A stretch of DNA of 64,000 nucleotides from Plutella xylostella (taxonomy: Eukaryota > Arthropoda > Insecta > Lepidoptera > Plutellidae): assembly GCF_932276165.1 (NCBI RefSeq), contig NC_064007.1, positions 3,668,001-3,732,000 on the forward strand, given 5' to 3'. Numbering within the stretch: the stretch's first letter is position 1; the number at the start of each line of letters is the position of its first letter. Positions 23,501-30,900 of the stretch are shown in pieces. The notes beneath the pieces were generated by a model. That model saw only the letters and a program-made list of their open reading frames with translations, did no database searches and was not told where the DNA came from. The translations under genes were made by a program, and so were the position numbers.

Positions 23501-24826
23501 AGAGCATAAAAGGACCTTCAGAGATGGCAGTCAATTACTAACACTTTGTATCCCATATTGTTTTGTACATGAAAAAATATAGTTAGAGACGAAACCCGAT
23601 TAAATATAATGCATAAGGAGTACTATGCATTCTTAACCCAGCCACTTGCCGTTACTTAGTTCTATAGATAACCCTCCAATGTGTAATCAGAACTCTGTTA
23701 ATTACCTTCAACCATCCGTCTTAACCGTTTGTATCCCGAAGTCGCGATATCACAATAAATTTTATTTTTATTGTGTCTGATTTCAGGGGATTGAACCGGT
23801 TAATTTTATTAATACTTATTATTCCCCCCCATCTCTGCAGGTATGTGCGGCGACGGCGCCAACGACTGCGGAGCTTTACGAGCGGCGCACACCGGCATCT
23901 CCCTCTCAGAACTAGAGTCGAGTGTCGCCGCGCCCTTCACCGCCGCTGACCCAGACATCGTGTGTGTCACCAGGGTCTTGAGGGAGGGAAGAGCAGCCTT
24001 GACTACCAGCTTCGGGATCTTTAAGTTTATGGTTGCAGCCAGTCTGACTGAATTCCTGTCTGTCGCTTTGCTGTATTACTTTGATTCGAATTTAGCAGAT
24101 TTTCAGTTTTTGTTTATCGATGTGGCGTTGGTGGTGAATTTTGCCGCGCTGTTCGGGAAGACGGAAGCGTTTAGGGGCAAGTTGTGTAAGATTCCGCCGT
24201 TAACGTCGCTGTTAGGGTTAGTTCCGTTGTTGTCGCTGTTTGTGCAGATGGCGCTAGTGGCGGTAGGGCAGTATTTGAGTTATTACGCTATTTCGCGGTT
24301 CCCCTGGTATAATAGGCATACTTTTGAGGGCGATGAAGCATATGAGTGTTACGAGAATTACGCCATTTATGTCGTGTCCATGTTTCAGTATGTCATTCTG
24401 GCAATTGTCTTCAGCCATGGATCGCCGTACCGTCGTTCCGTCATCACGAATAAACAGATGATGATCAGTGTAGCGATCATGACAGGAATTTGTATCTATT
24501 TGACAGTGGCGCCGGCGGAATGGCTCGCCAGATTCATGGAACTAAAGATGCCTCAAGATTCCCTCATGTGTTATATCGTGCTAGCGATAGCTGCTGTCAA
24601 TTTGGCGCTAGCTTTGTTCTTCGAAAGGTTCGTCATACAGTTTATGATGGAGGAGAGACAGATGATACCGAGGTTTTTGAAGGAAAGGGTGGTGAGGAAA
24701 ACACCGCATCTGATGATTAAGCGCCAGTTGTCCGATTCTGACTACTTGAACTGTGAGGATGTCATTTCTTACGAACAGGAAACCGCTACAGTGACAGATT
24801 CTAGTAGTTCGGAGAAGGACAGATGA
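5519..24826 (+). CDS. ATP13A3: P5B-type transport ATPase, ATP13A3-like (probable endolysosomal polyamine exporter)
   Basis: This is a P5B P-type ATPase. Characterised family members (ATP13A2/3) move polyamines out of late endosomes and lysosomes. One of two first exons (5519-5590 or 6286-6405) joins 19 common exons: 7067-7234, 7576-7646, 7734-7843, 8209-8377, 8738-8942, 10054-10249, 11104-11236, 12079-12244, 15168-15278, 15598-15687, 17933-18133, 18586-18711, 19195-19348, 20202-20323, 21384-21501, 21907-22031, 22567-22725, 23235-23361 and 23841-24826. All phases agree with GT-AG introns and give 1202 or 1218 aa, close to vertebrate ATP13A3. In the longer form I see the actuator loop LTGES (about 344-348), PPALP in M4 (about 469), which marks P5B rather than P5A, the phosphorylation motif DKTGT (D about 512), KGAPD (about 659) and GDGAND (about 894). 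Every catalytic motif is intact, so the gene should be functional. Substrate is inferred from the family. Confidence 0.95.
6286..6405 (+). CDS. ATP13A3: ATPase alternative first coding exon B
   Basis: Two adjacent ATG codons open a 40-codon exon that is rich in Asp, Glu and Ser. It carries a DTEPLI stretch resembling an acidic dileucine-type endolysosomal sorting signal. It ends in phase 0 at GAG|GTAATA, the same phase as exon A, so the two are interchangeable at the 7067 acceptor. This version gives the 1218-aa protein. Confidence 0.72.
7067..7234 (+). CDS. ATP13A3: ATPase exon 2: N-terminal membrane-inserting segment
   Basis: Its 56 codons start VVYGYRRSGWRK, the conserved opening of the P5B N-terminal domain. 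A hydrophobic stretch of about 20 residues follows, corresponding to the P5B-specific N-terminal membrane insertion. The acceptor is CCCAG and the donor GTGAGT; the exon is in phase 0 at both ends. Confidence 0.9.
7425..7520. repeat. Short LINE/SINE-derived fragment
   Basis: A (CAT)n start leads into a text about a 'chtctactgctgg' core and an AAGGATTGCCACAAC stretch that I recognise as a common lepidopteran interspersed fragment, probably RTE-derived. It lies in ATPase intron 2. Family assignment is from memory of the consensus. Confidence 0.4.
7576..7646 (+). CDS. ATP13A3: ATPase exon 3
   Basis: This exon encodes a basic cytosolic linker (ETYQKKCKSHYIHK and onward) and ends in phase 2 within an Arg codon (AG|GTAATC). 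It joins the exon at 7734 without a frame break. Confidence 0.85.
7734..7843 (+). CDS. ATP13A3: ATPase exon 4
   Basis: This is a hydrophilic, acidic cytosolic linker, variable in the family. It begins by completing the split Arg codon and ends in phase 1 at a GTAAGA donor. Confidence 0.82.
8209..8377 (+). CDS. ATP13A3: ATPase exon 5
   Basis: It encodes HVSHYRYFVHKKCVFVW, a conserved P5B block ahead of M1. A Gly/Ala-rich insert follows, produced by a run of GCGGGG and CGGGGG codons, so the length here may be polymorphic. It ends in phase 2 (AT|GTGAGT). Confidence 0.88.
8738..8942 (+). CDS. ATP13A3: ATPase exon 6: M1-M2 region
   Basis: The exon includes the family signature LTLREIFNPFYIFQ followed by two hydrophobic segments (M1 and M2), and ends VIQTKK at a GTGGGT donor in phase 0. 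Two partial copies lie downstream in the intron, at 9337-9516 and 9628-9691. Confidence 0.92.
9141..9329. mobile_element. MITE with CAGGGTGT-type inverted ends
   Basis: It begins TATACAGGGTGTTTC and ends TACCCTGTATA, a short inverted-repeat pair typical of small non-autonomous DNA elements in Lepidoptera. It ends eight bases before the first partial copy of exon 6. Confidence 0.6.
9337..9516 (+). repeat. Partial copy 1 of ATPase exon 6 (3' part plus donor)
   Basis: The copy is nearly identical to the 3' part of exon 6 (8774-8942), including a GTAGGT donor, but it lacks the acceptor and the first codons. It carries a 6-bp in-frame insertion near the end and a Pro-to-Leu change. Without an acceptor it should not be recognised as an exon unless used as an alternative donor. 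Confidence 0.85.
9628..9691 (+). repeat. Partial copy 2 of ATPase exon 6
   Basis: This shorter and more diverged copy covers only the last 60 or so bases of exon 6 and keeps the GTAGGT donor. Confidence 0.75.
10054..10249 (+). CDS. ATP13A3: ATPase exon 7: actuator domain
   Basis: It encodes the A domain from NQQNLRATVES to LNESMLTG and includes the LSPGD turn. The TGES dephosphorylation loop is completed by the next exon. It ends in phase 1 at CCG|GTGAGG. A partial copy follows at 10592. Confidence 0.92.
10380..10562. mobile_element. MITE with CTTAAGCA-type inverted ends
   Basis: A CCTTAAGCAGCATTGCTTA-type left end is mirrored by an AAGCGACGTTGCTTAAG right end, both next to CTGTCAAA motifs. 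Related ends occur near 20478 and 20719. The copy of exon 7 begins about 30 bp after this element. Confidence 0.55.
10592..10707 (+). repeat. Partial copy of ATPase exon 7 (3' part plus donor)
   Basis: The copy is nearly identical to the last ~116 bases of exon 7 including the GTGAG donor, and it continues into copied intron sequence (a GGTGGCGGGTAAATGC block shared with 10264-10285). The acceptor and 5' half are absent. Confidence 0.87.
11104..11236 (+). CDS. ATP13A3: ATPase exon 8: end of actuator domain
   Basis: It completes the TGES loop (G|GC GAG TCA gives GES) and continues through LYCGTHVIQTRY, conserved in P5B pumps. It ends in phase 2 (AA|GTGAGA). Confidence 0.92.
11531..11625 (+). 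repeat. Partial copy of ATPase exon 8 (3' part plus donor)
   Basis: This copies the last ~95 bases of exon 8 with a few substitutions, for example GGGACC to GGCACT. It keeps the GTGAGG donor but has no acceptor or TGES part. Confidence 0.85.
12079..12244 (+). CDS. ATP13A3: ATPase exon 9: M3
   Basis: It encodes GYHTSKGQLVRSILYP, a strongly conserved P5 block, followed by the M3 hydrophobic segment (ILILTAIAILGLAY). It ends in phase 0 at GTGGGT. Confidence 0.93.
12268..14830 (-). mobile_element. Jockey/CR1-group non-LTR retrotransposon, 5' truncated
   Basis: The element sits antisense in ATPase intron 9. Its (TAAA)n-type 3' tail reads out at about 12268-12290. The 749-codon frame described separately is the second half of its ORF2. 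Coding similarity to the end of an endonuclease domain continues upstream to about 14830, where the element is cut off, so most of the endonuclease and any ORF1 are missing. I could not find a clear target-site duplication. Confidence 0.75.
12440..14689 (-). CDS. Non-LTR reverse transcriptase (ORF2, partial)
   Basis: An uninterrupted 749-codon frame encodes reverse transcriptase. It includes the end of the endonuclease (SLDLVF near the start), the palm motif SIYTDFSKAFDRVNH, the SGVPQGSHLGPLLF block, the catalytic LLYADDLKVY, and a C-terminal region typical of Jockey/CR1-like elements. The catalytic residues are present and there are no internal stops, so the copy is fairly young. The start codon is only the first Met in the frame; the native ORF begins upstream. 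Confidence 0.88.
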   Translation of the reverse strand: MDLVFSTLDTILVYGAEPISRQDRHHPALVIEIPELKYVTPVKSSKGQKRFNFYKSNYEKIKSELSNTDWQSLLSSSDIDECVNKFYEILYDTINKYTPLSKCDTHKYPIWYSYGLKRCLQEKNKFHKLFKKHDNPRDYDVFSMLRARCKNLTDACYKKFISTIEDSLDDNAKAFWTYVNSKKGSSSIPNTMTYGSNRATNGQGICELFSQYFCSVFNDNPPITNQTGHINTNSNSILSNIFFTPDEIVSKIKTLDASKGPGPDLIPPVFIKTCSKELSIPLSIIFNKSLKTGVFPNVWKRAHIVPVHKSGDKSCCEHYRPISILSCLAKLFESLVYKSLYNHIKPFISDKQHGFVTGRSTVSNLLEYKYYLCSAFAARGQVDSIYTDFSKAFDRVNHTLLCEKVSSYGIHGDLYRWISSYLSQRSQLITIKGFSSSPRHVPSGVPQGSHLGPLLFILFINDLIESLSNLCLLYADDLKVYSSVKCANDCLSLQNDLNKILKWCSNNLMTLNIKKCLVISFSNKKQKYLYNYELSGHTLERKSNVKDLGIIFDDQLTFRTHYQYITTRANKLLGFIIRQSQDFKKPSSLLNLYYTLVRSLLEYGSCIWSPFYEVHRKSIERVQKKCLKVISYRSGFNRTLYSYEQRLQKFKVTKLETRRKQQDLIYLYKIIHAYIDSPSLLSFLNINISCRTRNYAPFMLRSYINNTSFYNPLVRMCRTYNELVVKNTQIDIFNPRIHKFKADLTRNLS
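15168..15278 (+). CDS. ATP13A3: ATPase exon 10: M4 with PPALP
   Basis: It encodes ITLKALDIITIVVPPALPAA, the M4 segment. PPALP is diagnostic for P5B ATPases (P5A has PPELP). The exon is in phase 0 at both ends. Confidence 0.95.
15598..15687 (+). CDS. ATP13A3: ATPase exon 11: start of the P domain
   Basis: It encodes 30 residues ending CMCFDK. The catalytic Asp of DKTGT is the penultimate residue, so the motif is split across the junction with exon 12. The 2.2 kb intron between them holds the viral helicase insert. Confidence 0.95.
15854..17097 (+). pseudogene. Viral superfamily 1 RNA helicase, 5'-truncated endogenous copy
   Basis: About 414 codons remain open to a TAA stop. The Walker A motif GVPGCGKTT (about 16185-16211), the Walker B-like LIIDEA (about 16390), the GDINQLPY motif III (about 16480), and later motifs with IHEAQGLTYE and VALSRH identify a (+)RNA-virus type SF1 helicase of the alphavirus-like/virga-like group. 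The host target repeat and intron supply the first in-frame ATG (15799), so the native N-terminus, and any methyltransferase, is missing. No polymerase domain follows. An uninterrupted frame despite the intronic position suggests either a recent insertion or constraint. Described only; no ancestral form is inferred. Confidence 0.85.
17434..17511 (+). other. Predicted structured RNA block in the 3' part of the viral-like insert
   Basis: The outer arms GCTGGGGG (17434-17441) and CCCCCAGC (17504-17511) are perfectly complementary. They enclose a hairpin with the perfect stem CCTGGG/CCCAGG (17469-17487). The region resembles 3' UTR structures of lepidopteran non-LTR elements, which the element's reverse transcriptase may recognise. 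Family assignment is uncertain. Confidence 0.5.
17933..18133 (+). CDS. ATP13A3: ATPase exon 12: TGT of DKTGT and N domain start
   Basis: It begins TGTLTEDGLAMWG directly after DK of exon 11, completing the phosphorylation motif. It continues through MAMACCHSLTKVEGELSGDPLD, the conserved start of the nucleotide-binding domain. It is in phase 0 at both ends, with a GTTGGT donor. Confidence 0.95.
18195..18300 (+). repeat. Lepidopteran interspersed repeat fragment
   Basis: This fragment runs from 'ccaacccgtactaggccagc' to 'gacccgtgccacagcagcgg'. Similar pieces occur in this window near 26640, 43022, 49908, 50150, 57840 and 59935, on either strand. It looks like the 3' end of a SINE or RTE-type LINE. 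Confidence 0.55.
18586..18711 (+). CDS. ATP13A3: ATPase exon 13: N domain
   Basis: It encodes 42 residues beginning MFKATGWLLEEP, the conserved 'MF..T.W.LEEP' block of P5B pumps. It is in phase 0 with a GTGAGT donor. Confidence 0.93.
19195..19348 (+). CDS. ATP13A3: ATPase exon 14: N domain with KGAPD
   Basis: It includes FVSSLARASV, equivalent to the 'FSS.LQRMSV' family block, and VYCKGAPD, the nucleotide-binding KGAP motif. It ends in phase 1 at CAG|GTATAC, which is also the first unit of a 27-bp tandem repeat. Confidence 0.93.
19344..19503 (+). repeat. 27-bp minisatellite carrying repeated splice-donor sequence
   Basis: Six units start at 19344, 19371, 19398, 19425, 19452 and 19479. Each begins GACAGGTA(T/A)A and contains the MITE-end motif TACAGGGTGTTGC. 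The first unit overlaps the real exon 14 donor, so each unit repeats a possible donor. A 24-bp scrap of exon 14 follows at 19501-19526. Confidence 0.85.
19768..19862 (+). repeat. Partial copy of ATPase exon 14 (3' part plus donor)
   Basis: It matches the last ~95 bases of exon 14, covering the KGAPD region with a few substitutions and the GTAGGT donor. The acceptor and 5' part are missing. Confidence 0.87.
20202..20323 (+). CDS. ATP13A3: ATPase exon 15: N domain
   Basis: It encodes the 'YAEKGYRVIALASR' block common to P-type ATPases and ends MTREE in phase 0 at GTAATA. Confidence 0.93.
20519..20602 (+). repeat. Partial copy 1 of ATPase exon 15
   Basis: It matches the 3' part of exon 15, with an in-frame stop near the end (AGATAAGAG), and keeps a GTAAAT donor. 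It begins right after a CCTTAAG-type MITE end (20478-20510). Confidence 0.82.
20767..20813 (+). repeat. Partial copy 2 of ATPase exon 15, degenerate
   Basis: Only about 45 bases resemble the end of exon 15, with stop-creating changes and a GTATAG donor. It again follows a CCTTAAGCAGCATTG MITE end (20719). Confidence 0.65.
21384..21501 (+). CDS. ATP13A3: ATPase exon 16: return to the P domain
   Basis: It encodes MECELTFLGLVILENKLKP and ends MITG, the P5 'FLG...ENKLK' and 'MITGDN' blocks. It ends in phase 1 at GTACGT. Confidence 0.94.
21907..22031 (+). CDS. ATP13A3: ATPase exon 17: P domain (GDN motif)
   Basis: It completes TGDN and encodes AISVATECGIL, conserved in all P5 ATPases. The donor is GGG|GTCAGT, a slightly unusual +3 C, in phase 0. 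Confidence 0.92.
22090..22530 (+). mobile_element. Mariner transposon, internally deleted
   Basis: The inverted ends TACGAGGGCGGGTCAATAAG and their mirror at 22511-22530 are flanked by TA. Inside are an N-terminal transposase scrap (22271-22360, MEKTEFRVL-like) and the C-terminal end (about 22415-22460, KCIVLKGDYVEK then stop). The middle of the transposase is gone. It lies in ATPase intron 17. Confidence 0.85.
22567..22725 (+). CDS. ATP13A3: ATPase exon 18: variable P-domain insert
   Basis: Its 53 codons include a Ser/Ala run (SGSASASASG) produced by repeated TCCGCT codons, within a loop that is poorly conserved in the family. The end (NYKVAMTGDTWK) is conserved. It is in phase 0 with a GTTAGT donor. 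Confidence 0.9.
22998..23193. mobile_element. TA-flanked MITE, 196 bp
   Basis: The ends TACACTCACGGGCAATGAAA and their mirror TTTCATTGCCCGTGAGTGTA form near-perfect inverted repeats with a TA target, suggesting a Tc1/mariner-type non-autonomous element in ATPase intron 18. Confidence 0.75.
23235..23361 (+). CDS. ATP13A3: ATPase exon 19: P domain
   Basis: It encodes the FARMTSEQKQQLI block, the conserved 'FARM.P.QK' segment, and ends in phase 1 at GTGAGT just before GDGAND. The acceptor is TTAG. Confidence 0.94.
23841..24826 (+). CDS. ATP13A3: ATPase exon 20: GDGAND hinge and M5-M10
   Basis: This large terminal exon of 327 residues starts GMCGDGANDCGALRAA, the Mg-binding hinge motif. It includes the conserved SLTEFLSVALLY (M5) and several further hydrophobic segments, and ends in a cytosolic Ser/Asp/Glu-rich tail. 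The stop is TGA at 24824-24826. Confidence 0.96.
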
Positions 24827-25440
24827 GATGAGAGAGGAAATGCGATGCATTCGTGATTTTATTGTGAGATGATTAAAGGTGAGTTTTGTTATTTGTTTGT
24901 AGATTTATTTTTTACTAGTTAATAGGGTATTTGTGCTATTTAAATATATGTAGCGAATTTTACATTATTTTTATAGGTACATATTACATAACATCTGATT
25001 TTGGGAGCACAAAGTTAAGAAGTGTTGATTAGAAAACAAAATGTGTTCTATCGTATACGTACAAATACGTCACTTATTTGAGTATTTCTATTTAAGGGTA
25101 TATTTTCAGATTGTCTCATTGTTTCTTATGCCACATAGAGGTCTGTGTTAGGAAGTATTGTGAGAAAAAAAACTATCTATATATTCATGAAATCGTATTT
25201 TAATGGAATAGACTAGAAACGCATAATATTTACTGTATTTTTTATTGTACTTATAGAATCTTGTATTTTCTTACGACTTTACTTTGTAGTATGAAGTTTA
25301 GAATCTTAAGCACATTGTGATATTAATGTGAACTAACGCACATATTTCTGTGCCTAATTTTATATAATTATGTGTTTTGTGTTGTTTTTCAGATAATAAA
25401 ATAAATATTAAGTTCTGTGAACAGTAAGTAGCTTTGCATT
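24827..25440 (+). other. Probable 3' UTR of the ATPase gene
   Basis: AT-rich sequence runs from the stop codon to an AATAAA signal at 25395-25400, with an overlapping second signal. Further AATAAA motifs near 25732 and 25783 could give a longer UTR ending by about 25810. Confidence 0.55.
25395..25405 (+). terminator. Candidate polyadenylation signal of the ATPase gene
   Basis: Overlapping AATAAA motifs about 570 bp after the stop codon form the first strong candidate on the plus strand. Confidence 0.5.
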
Positions 25441-25934
25441 TTATGCACTAACTTATGAAACTAATAGGTATAGTTATCATATTTTAATTAAACTTTAAAC
25501 ATTCGCATACTATTTTCTTGGTGCTTTGAGGACCAAAGTATTACACACATATTTATTTGTATGTGGTTTATTTACAGTAAGCATAATAGGTATATCTGGT
25601 AGAAATTATAATTATAACTGCATTTTAAGTAATCAAAATGTGATTATTAAAAGTTACCTAATAATGTAATAATACATAGCAGTATCCTAGCAAATTTTAG
25701 TTGAATTTTATAATTTAGTGTATGACTTATGAAATAAATATTGTAGAACACGCAAAGTGCTATTTTGTATACAAGTATTGAAATAAATGATATTGAAATG
25801 TTATATCTTTGTCTTTCATTCCGTCTAGATGGCCCCATACAAAATTATTATCTACTTATTAATATTGGTGAGTTGTGGGTAGAACAAAATCACAGGTAAA
25901 GGCCTATTCAAACCTTGACTTTTATCACCAAGCT

Positions 25935-26535
25935 AATTTATGAAGTGCATGTAAAGTTAGTAAGCTTAAGTGGCAGTGGGCTGGTCACATCTGTCGAAGA
26001 ACCGATGCTGCGACTAGGCAAACGTAGTGTGGGACGCCCTCCGGCTAGATGGGGTGACCACTTGCGAAAGGTGGCTGGTTATGATTGGAAAAGTGCTTCT
26101 ACACAATAGACGAATTTTTAAATGACTAATATTTTTATTTTATTTTTATTTGTACCTAGTTATTGTATTATTATTTGACATGATTATTTTTTTTTTTAAA
26201 TCGACATTTTAAATTTTAGATAATGTTTAAAATTAAATTTATTTTATTACAATTTGAATTAATTAATTTACTTATCTTCTATTGTTTTATTATTATTATT
26301 ATTATTTTTACTATTGTTAATTATTAATATCTCATGTGTAAATTACCCTTGAAAATTGTATTTTTTTAGTTAAGTTAGAATTAAGTCCCCATTGTAATTT
26401 CAAATATGACAGCATGTTGTGAATGAATAAATAAATGAAATGAAATGATGCGGAAAGCTAGAGATCGCATCCAGTAGCGTGCTTTGGGAGAGGCCTACGT
26501 CCAGCAGTGGACTGCTATAGGCTGATGATGATGTA
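25935..26535 (+). mobile_element. RTE-type LINE 3' fragment interrupted by an AT-rich insertion
   Basis: Bases 25950-26105 read as the C-terminal tail of an RTE ORF, with SVGRPPARWGDHLRKVAG visible in frame. They resume at about 26450 with the equivalent of 'ALGEAYVQQWTAIG' and a (GATGAT)n tail ending about 26530. In between is roughly 340 bp of very AT-rich sequence that must have inserted later. The frame is decayed. Confidence 0.65.
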
Positions 26536-27940
26536 AAGTAAATGTAAAATTTTGAAAGGACAAGACCCGTTTCATTTTGTGTATCACCGCTAAAACTTTT
26601 ACTTTTGTATTGGAATAGTGGTGTAGTGCTATTTTTGGCACATCATCATCACGACCCATTACGTCCCCACTGCTGGGGAACGGGTCTCCTTCCAATGAAG
26701 GAAAGGAAGCTATTTTTGGCAAATAGCATGTAATTTTGTTACTGAATTACACGCCATTCGATTAAAATACTAGCCTAGCGCGATAATGTACACTTGATGG
26801 CAATAAAATATTTGATTCGATTTGATTTGATCGAGGCTTTACCGCAAAGGATAGCTTTTAACTCTGGTTTGAATAGACCCTAATATCGGTGCGGGATTGT
26901 GCTAGCTAGCGGATAGTGTCATGGGTGCGAGATTCTTCTAGTGGATAGTGTCGAGTGCGTGAAACCCCGCGTTACTCTGTATTGACGAAAAAGTAACGAA
27001 ATTAAATACAACTAGTCCAGTCAAGGAATGAGGTGTAGAGAGCGTGAGCAGGTAACTAAACGATTTCTTCAGAAACTTGTTCAGGGGGCTTAGGTTGTTA
27101 ACATACCAAAAGTCCTGACTCCTAGGTGATGAGCTGGGGGGAGGAGGGGGGGGGGGGGGGTAGATTGTCGTGGCGTGTTCCGAAACTTCGTTTTTCGTGA
27201 GAGAGTGTGACCCCCTGGTGTGGAGCCGATGTGGACCGGAGAACTTAGCCTTCGGGTAGCAGTTACCGCGAATGCGAAGGTAAGTGACCTTTAGTAATTA
27301 CTGATTTCCTGTATTTTATGGCTATTCTGAGTGACGTAACAACTTTGTAGATGATATCGTAGGAGCCCAACCGAAAGTAGGTCACAGAGAGTAAGGTTAC
27401 GTGATCTTTCGTTAGGGTAGAAGTTTTTTTTTTATTGAATACCGCATGTTATTTTAATGTCATTATAAAAAAAGTTGATCAGCATTTATAGCTCTGTAGA
27501 AGTACAAAAGACTCACCTGTATACCTACCTAAAGTCTGTTTTTTAATCGAATTTTTCATTTAAAGTTAATTGTTCGCGATTAAGTGACGTATCGTTGTAT
27601 TGGCGGGACAATCGACTGTTGATGAACCTTTCAAAATCTGTCAATTTAGTATCTGAGATTAAAAAACAGACTACGACTGATTTTTATTCTCCTACTTTTT
27701 ATGTGTTTTCACTGGGGTAGGACTTGAATATCAGTCGTTGTTTGATATTCCGATGATTAGGCTATCAGGGTGCTAGGGTCTCACATGTGCTTGACTATTT
27801 TGATTAAGTACCTTAAATTCCATTCCATTACTTAATCGTGCTGACCTACCTGCAAACAGTTCAAATATTTTCGGTTACCTATAGTACCTAATATTTTTTG
27901 GCAGAGCAACTTTTATAAATGGTTGGATTTTTTAAGAATA
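26536..27940. other. Intergenic between convergent ATPase and ankyrin genes
   Basis: No gene is evident. It includes an inverted interspersed-repeat fragment (26640-26705), a G-rich tract of about 20 G at 27135-27160, and otherwise unique AT-rich sequence. Confidence 0.5.
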
Positions 27941-27949
27941 AATTCATAA

Positions 27950-30900
27950 AGTATTTTTAAATCGTTTATTTACTATAAAGCAATAAATAGACTGAAGGTA
28001 GACTCTAATAATACACATTAACAAAACATTTCCTGGCCTCTATAAATATAATCAAATACTTTCTAAAGCTACCTACTTACAGTAAGGAAGATTAACAAAA
28101 TATATGATTAATATAAAGGCCATAATATCTATACACAATAGAATAAATCTTCATAAATATTTTTGGCACCGCAGTACCTCTCAAATACAACAAAAGTATA
28201 ATTCTGTGATTCAAGTTTGTATTTATTTAATCAGGTAGGTATATGTAGATATAAATAATGTTTAAATAACTTCAATTCAGGCGGAATAAATTCATGAAAC
28301 CACGTTCAAATAGTAAGATGTGTACACAGGTTGGTGTGCCAGCTAGTTCAATGAGCAATAGTACCTTTGTAAGAGTGCTTTTTCACCAGAGATGTGAAAT
28401 AAATACTGCATGTGCCTACCAGTGCTATGCTATGTGGACCAGTGGATTCATATCCATCATCATATATGTGGGATATGAAACGCATTCATAACAATGTAGC
28501 ATAGCACATCTCTGGTGGAAAAGCACCCTACACTTGTGTAAACATTCCTTTTCATTGAATCAGTGCAGTTAAAGAAATAGATTAATCTTTACTGTCATCC
28601 ATTGTCATCATAGTGTAGACAATGTAGGTATTTATATTCAGGGTGCAGATGCTTAAAGAAATATGGCCATTCGGCTCATTTTGAGTACTTAACTAGATAT
28701 ACAGAAAGCACCCCCGTATTTTTTTCTGTGAAGGTACCTATTATACAGTAGATAAAGAGGATATAAAATCATTTGGGTAAGTTGTATTTTTCAGTGCAAA
28801 AGGCTTATTAATTATTATAGGTAATATGTGAAGAGAGACGTAGGTATAAATAGTGTCAATTAAAATACATTATTAAGGTAGTAGTTGTGACGTTGTCAAT
28901 GAAAATGCATATTTCCAGTTGTTAAATTATTACTTTTTGTTGGACAGTTGCAGTTATTCAGGGAAATTCATTATAAAGCACCTTGTGCATTTTCATTCAT
29001 TTTCAACATACCCCACAACTGGAAATCATGCCATAAATATCAGCACCTATTAATAGCAACATATTATTTCACAAAAGTACCCTAATCATAGCATTTTAAG
29101 CAGTTTGGATACATTTAATAAGGTCTTAGCTGGTAGGTACTAGTTTAGGATGAAAATTTTTAAAGAACCGTAAAACGTTATTTTAGTACAATCGAATAAA
29201 GTATGGCCTACAAAATTAGTACCTATAGCTTGCATTGATATTTGATTTGTCTAATACCATACATAGGTATATTATGTAACTTTTCAACATTTAACGCCGT
29301 TTACGGTAGGTACAGATTAATACGTACGCAACGGCCTACGAACACTCTTAGGGTGAGGCCACACTAGAGTAATTTTGTGAGTTGGGCGCGGCAACTCACA
29401 CTTATTGTACGATACGTTGCGTATGACAAGTGTGTTCGATGTTCGTAGACCCTGTATCATATTAGGTGAATGCTAGCATACGCTGCGTACGTGGGATCAG
29501 TCTGCCCCGACCTTTAGTCTTCACATAAATCAACAAATACCGCATAACAAAAGTAGGCATGTATCTAACGCCTAACATTGACACTAGCCCTTATTCATCG
29601 AGACATAAGAAGGAGAATCGTCGTAATTTTGAGTAGTCCTATGGTAACACATATTGTAACTATGCTATGCCCTAACTTTTAGCTACCATCGTTTACGATA
29701 CCAACATTGAGTCATGCGCCATTGAGTTAAGACCGTTTGTGCTACAAAGAACTTTAAATACAAATCACATAATAATATGCACTTAGGTATAAAAAATTCG
29801 CGGTAGTAAGTAACAATAACCGTCCATGGTAATACGTATCTATCATATCTTAAATTGTACATATAGGTATTTATATCGCTAAGCAATTTACTGTGTTATT
29901 AAAACATACCTAATCTTAAGTTTTATGAAGCGGCTTAGTAGGTAATCGGTATTTTTGTTAGGTTGTAGACGCAGACCTTAGTTCTTCAGACATCGTTCAT
30001 GGACTGCGTCGGAGCTTCGAAAACAGCCTGTGGAGTTAATTATTATTAAATATTTTAAATAATATACTTAAAATATCAAACTAAAAATTAATACCTAAAA
30101 TTTATATAAGTAGGTACAGTTCGGTTGAAACCACTTGATAGTTCTGATGTTGACAGCATACCTATACAATACACATTTGTACCTTTTCAAAAGATTGACA
30201 GTTGGTTAGTTTGACAAAGCACAAAAGTGTAATCAATGCCAACTTCAGAACTATCAAGACGTTTGGACCAAATTGTACACCGTACACTAATTTGAGCATA
30301 ACTTCATACGTTATAAAATAATAAAATGTGTTTAGGGTGACTGGTGAATTGGGTAATAACTTGCTACGGGACACTGAGAGAATTATGTTGAAATGGTGGT
30401 ACTTACCTCAACCGTAATGCATCCTCAAAGCAACTGCTAAGCGAATTTTAAGTGATAGAAACTAGATACTATGCTATGTGCAACAGAAATGAAGTTGTGC
30501 TATGGTGCGGTGCTAACACATTCACGGAAATAAACATTAAGTAATATTTTTTTTATGTATAAAGTTAATCTGCTTAAAAATTCTATTCAGTGAAGAACTG
30601 TCAATATGCCTAATAAACCGTATCTCATTGAGGCACCGCAAATGCAAGTATATGAAATATATGCACTGGTATATAAATACATGGATAGATGGCGCCACCT
30701 ATACCTACTGCTTTAGGTAGCAACTTAAGGGCAAATAAAAGAAAACACAGCCAAGTCTCTAGAATACTTTTCATATAATCTCTTATATGTAACAAGTTTA
30801 CACATCACAAGCATTGCTTGCATTGATAAGACATGCATGTTCACAATTCCTCCATATTAACTGTGAAGTGAGCAATGCCGCTAGCTAATCTGCTAGATCC

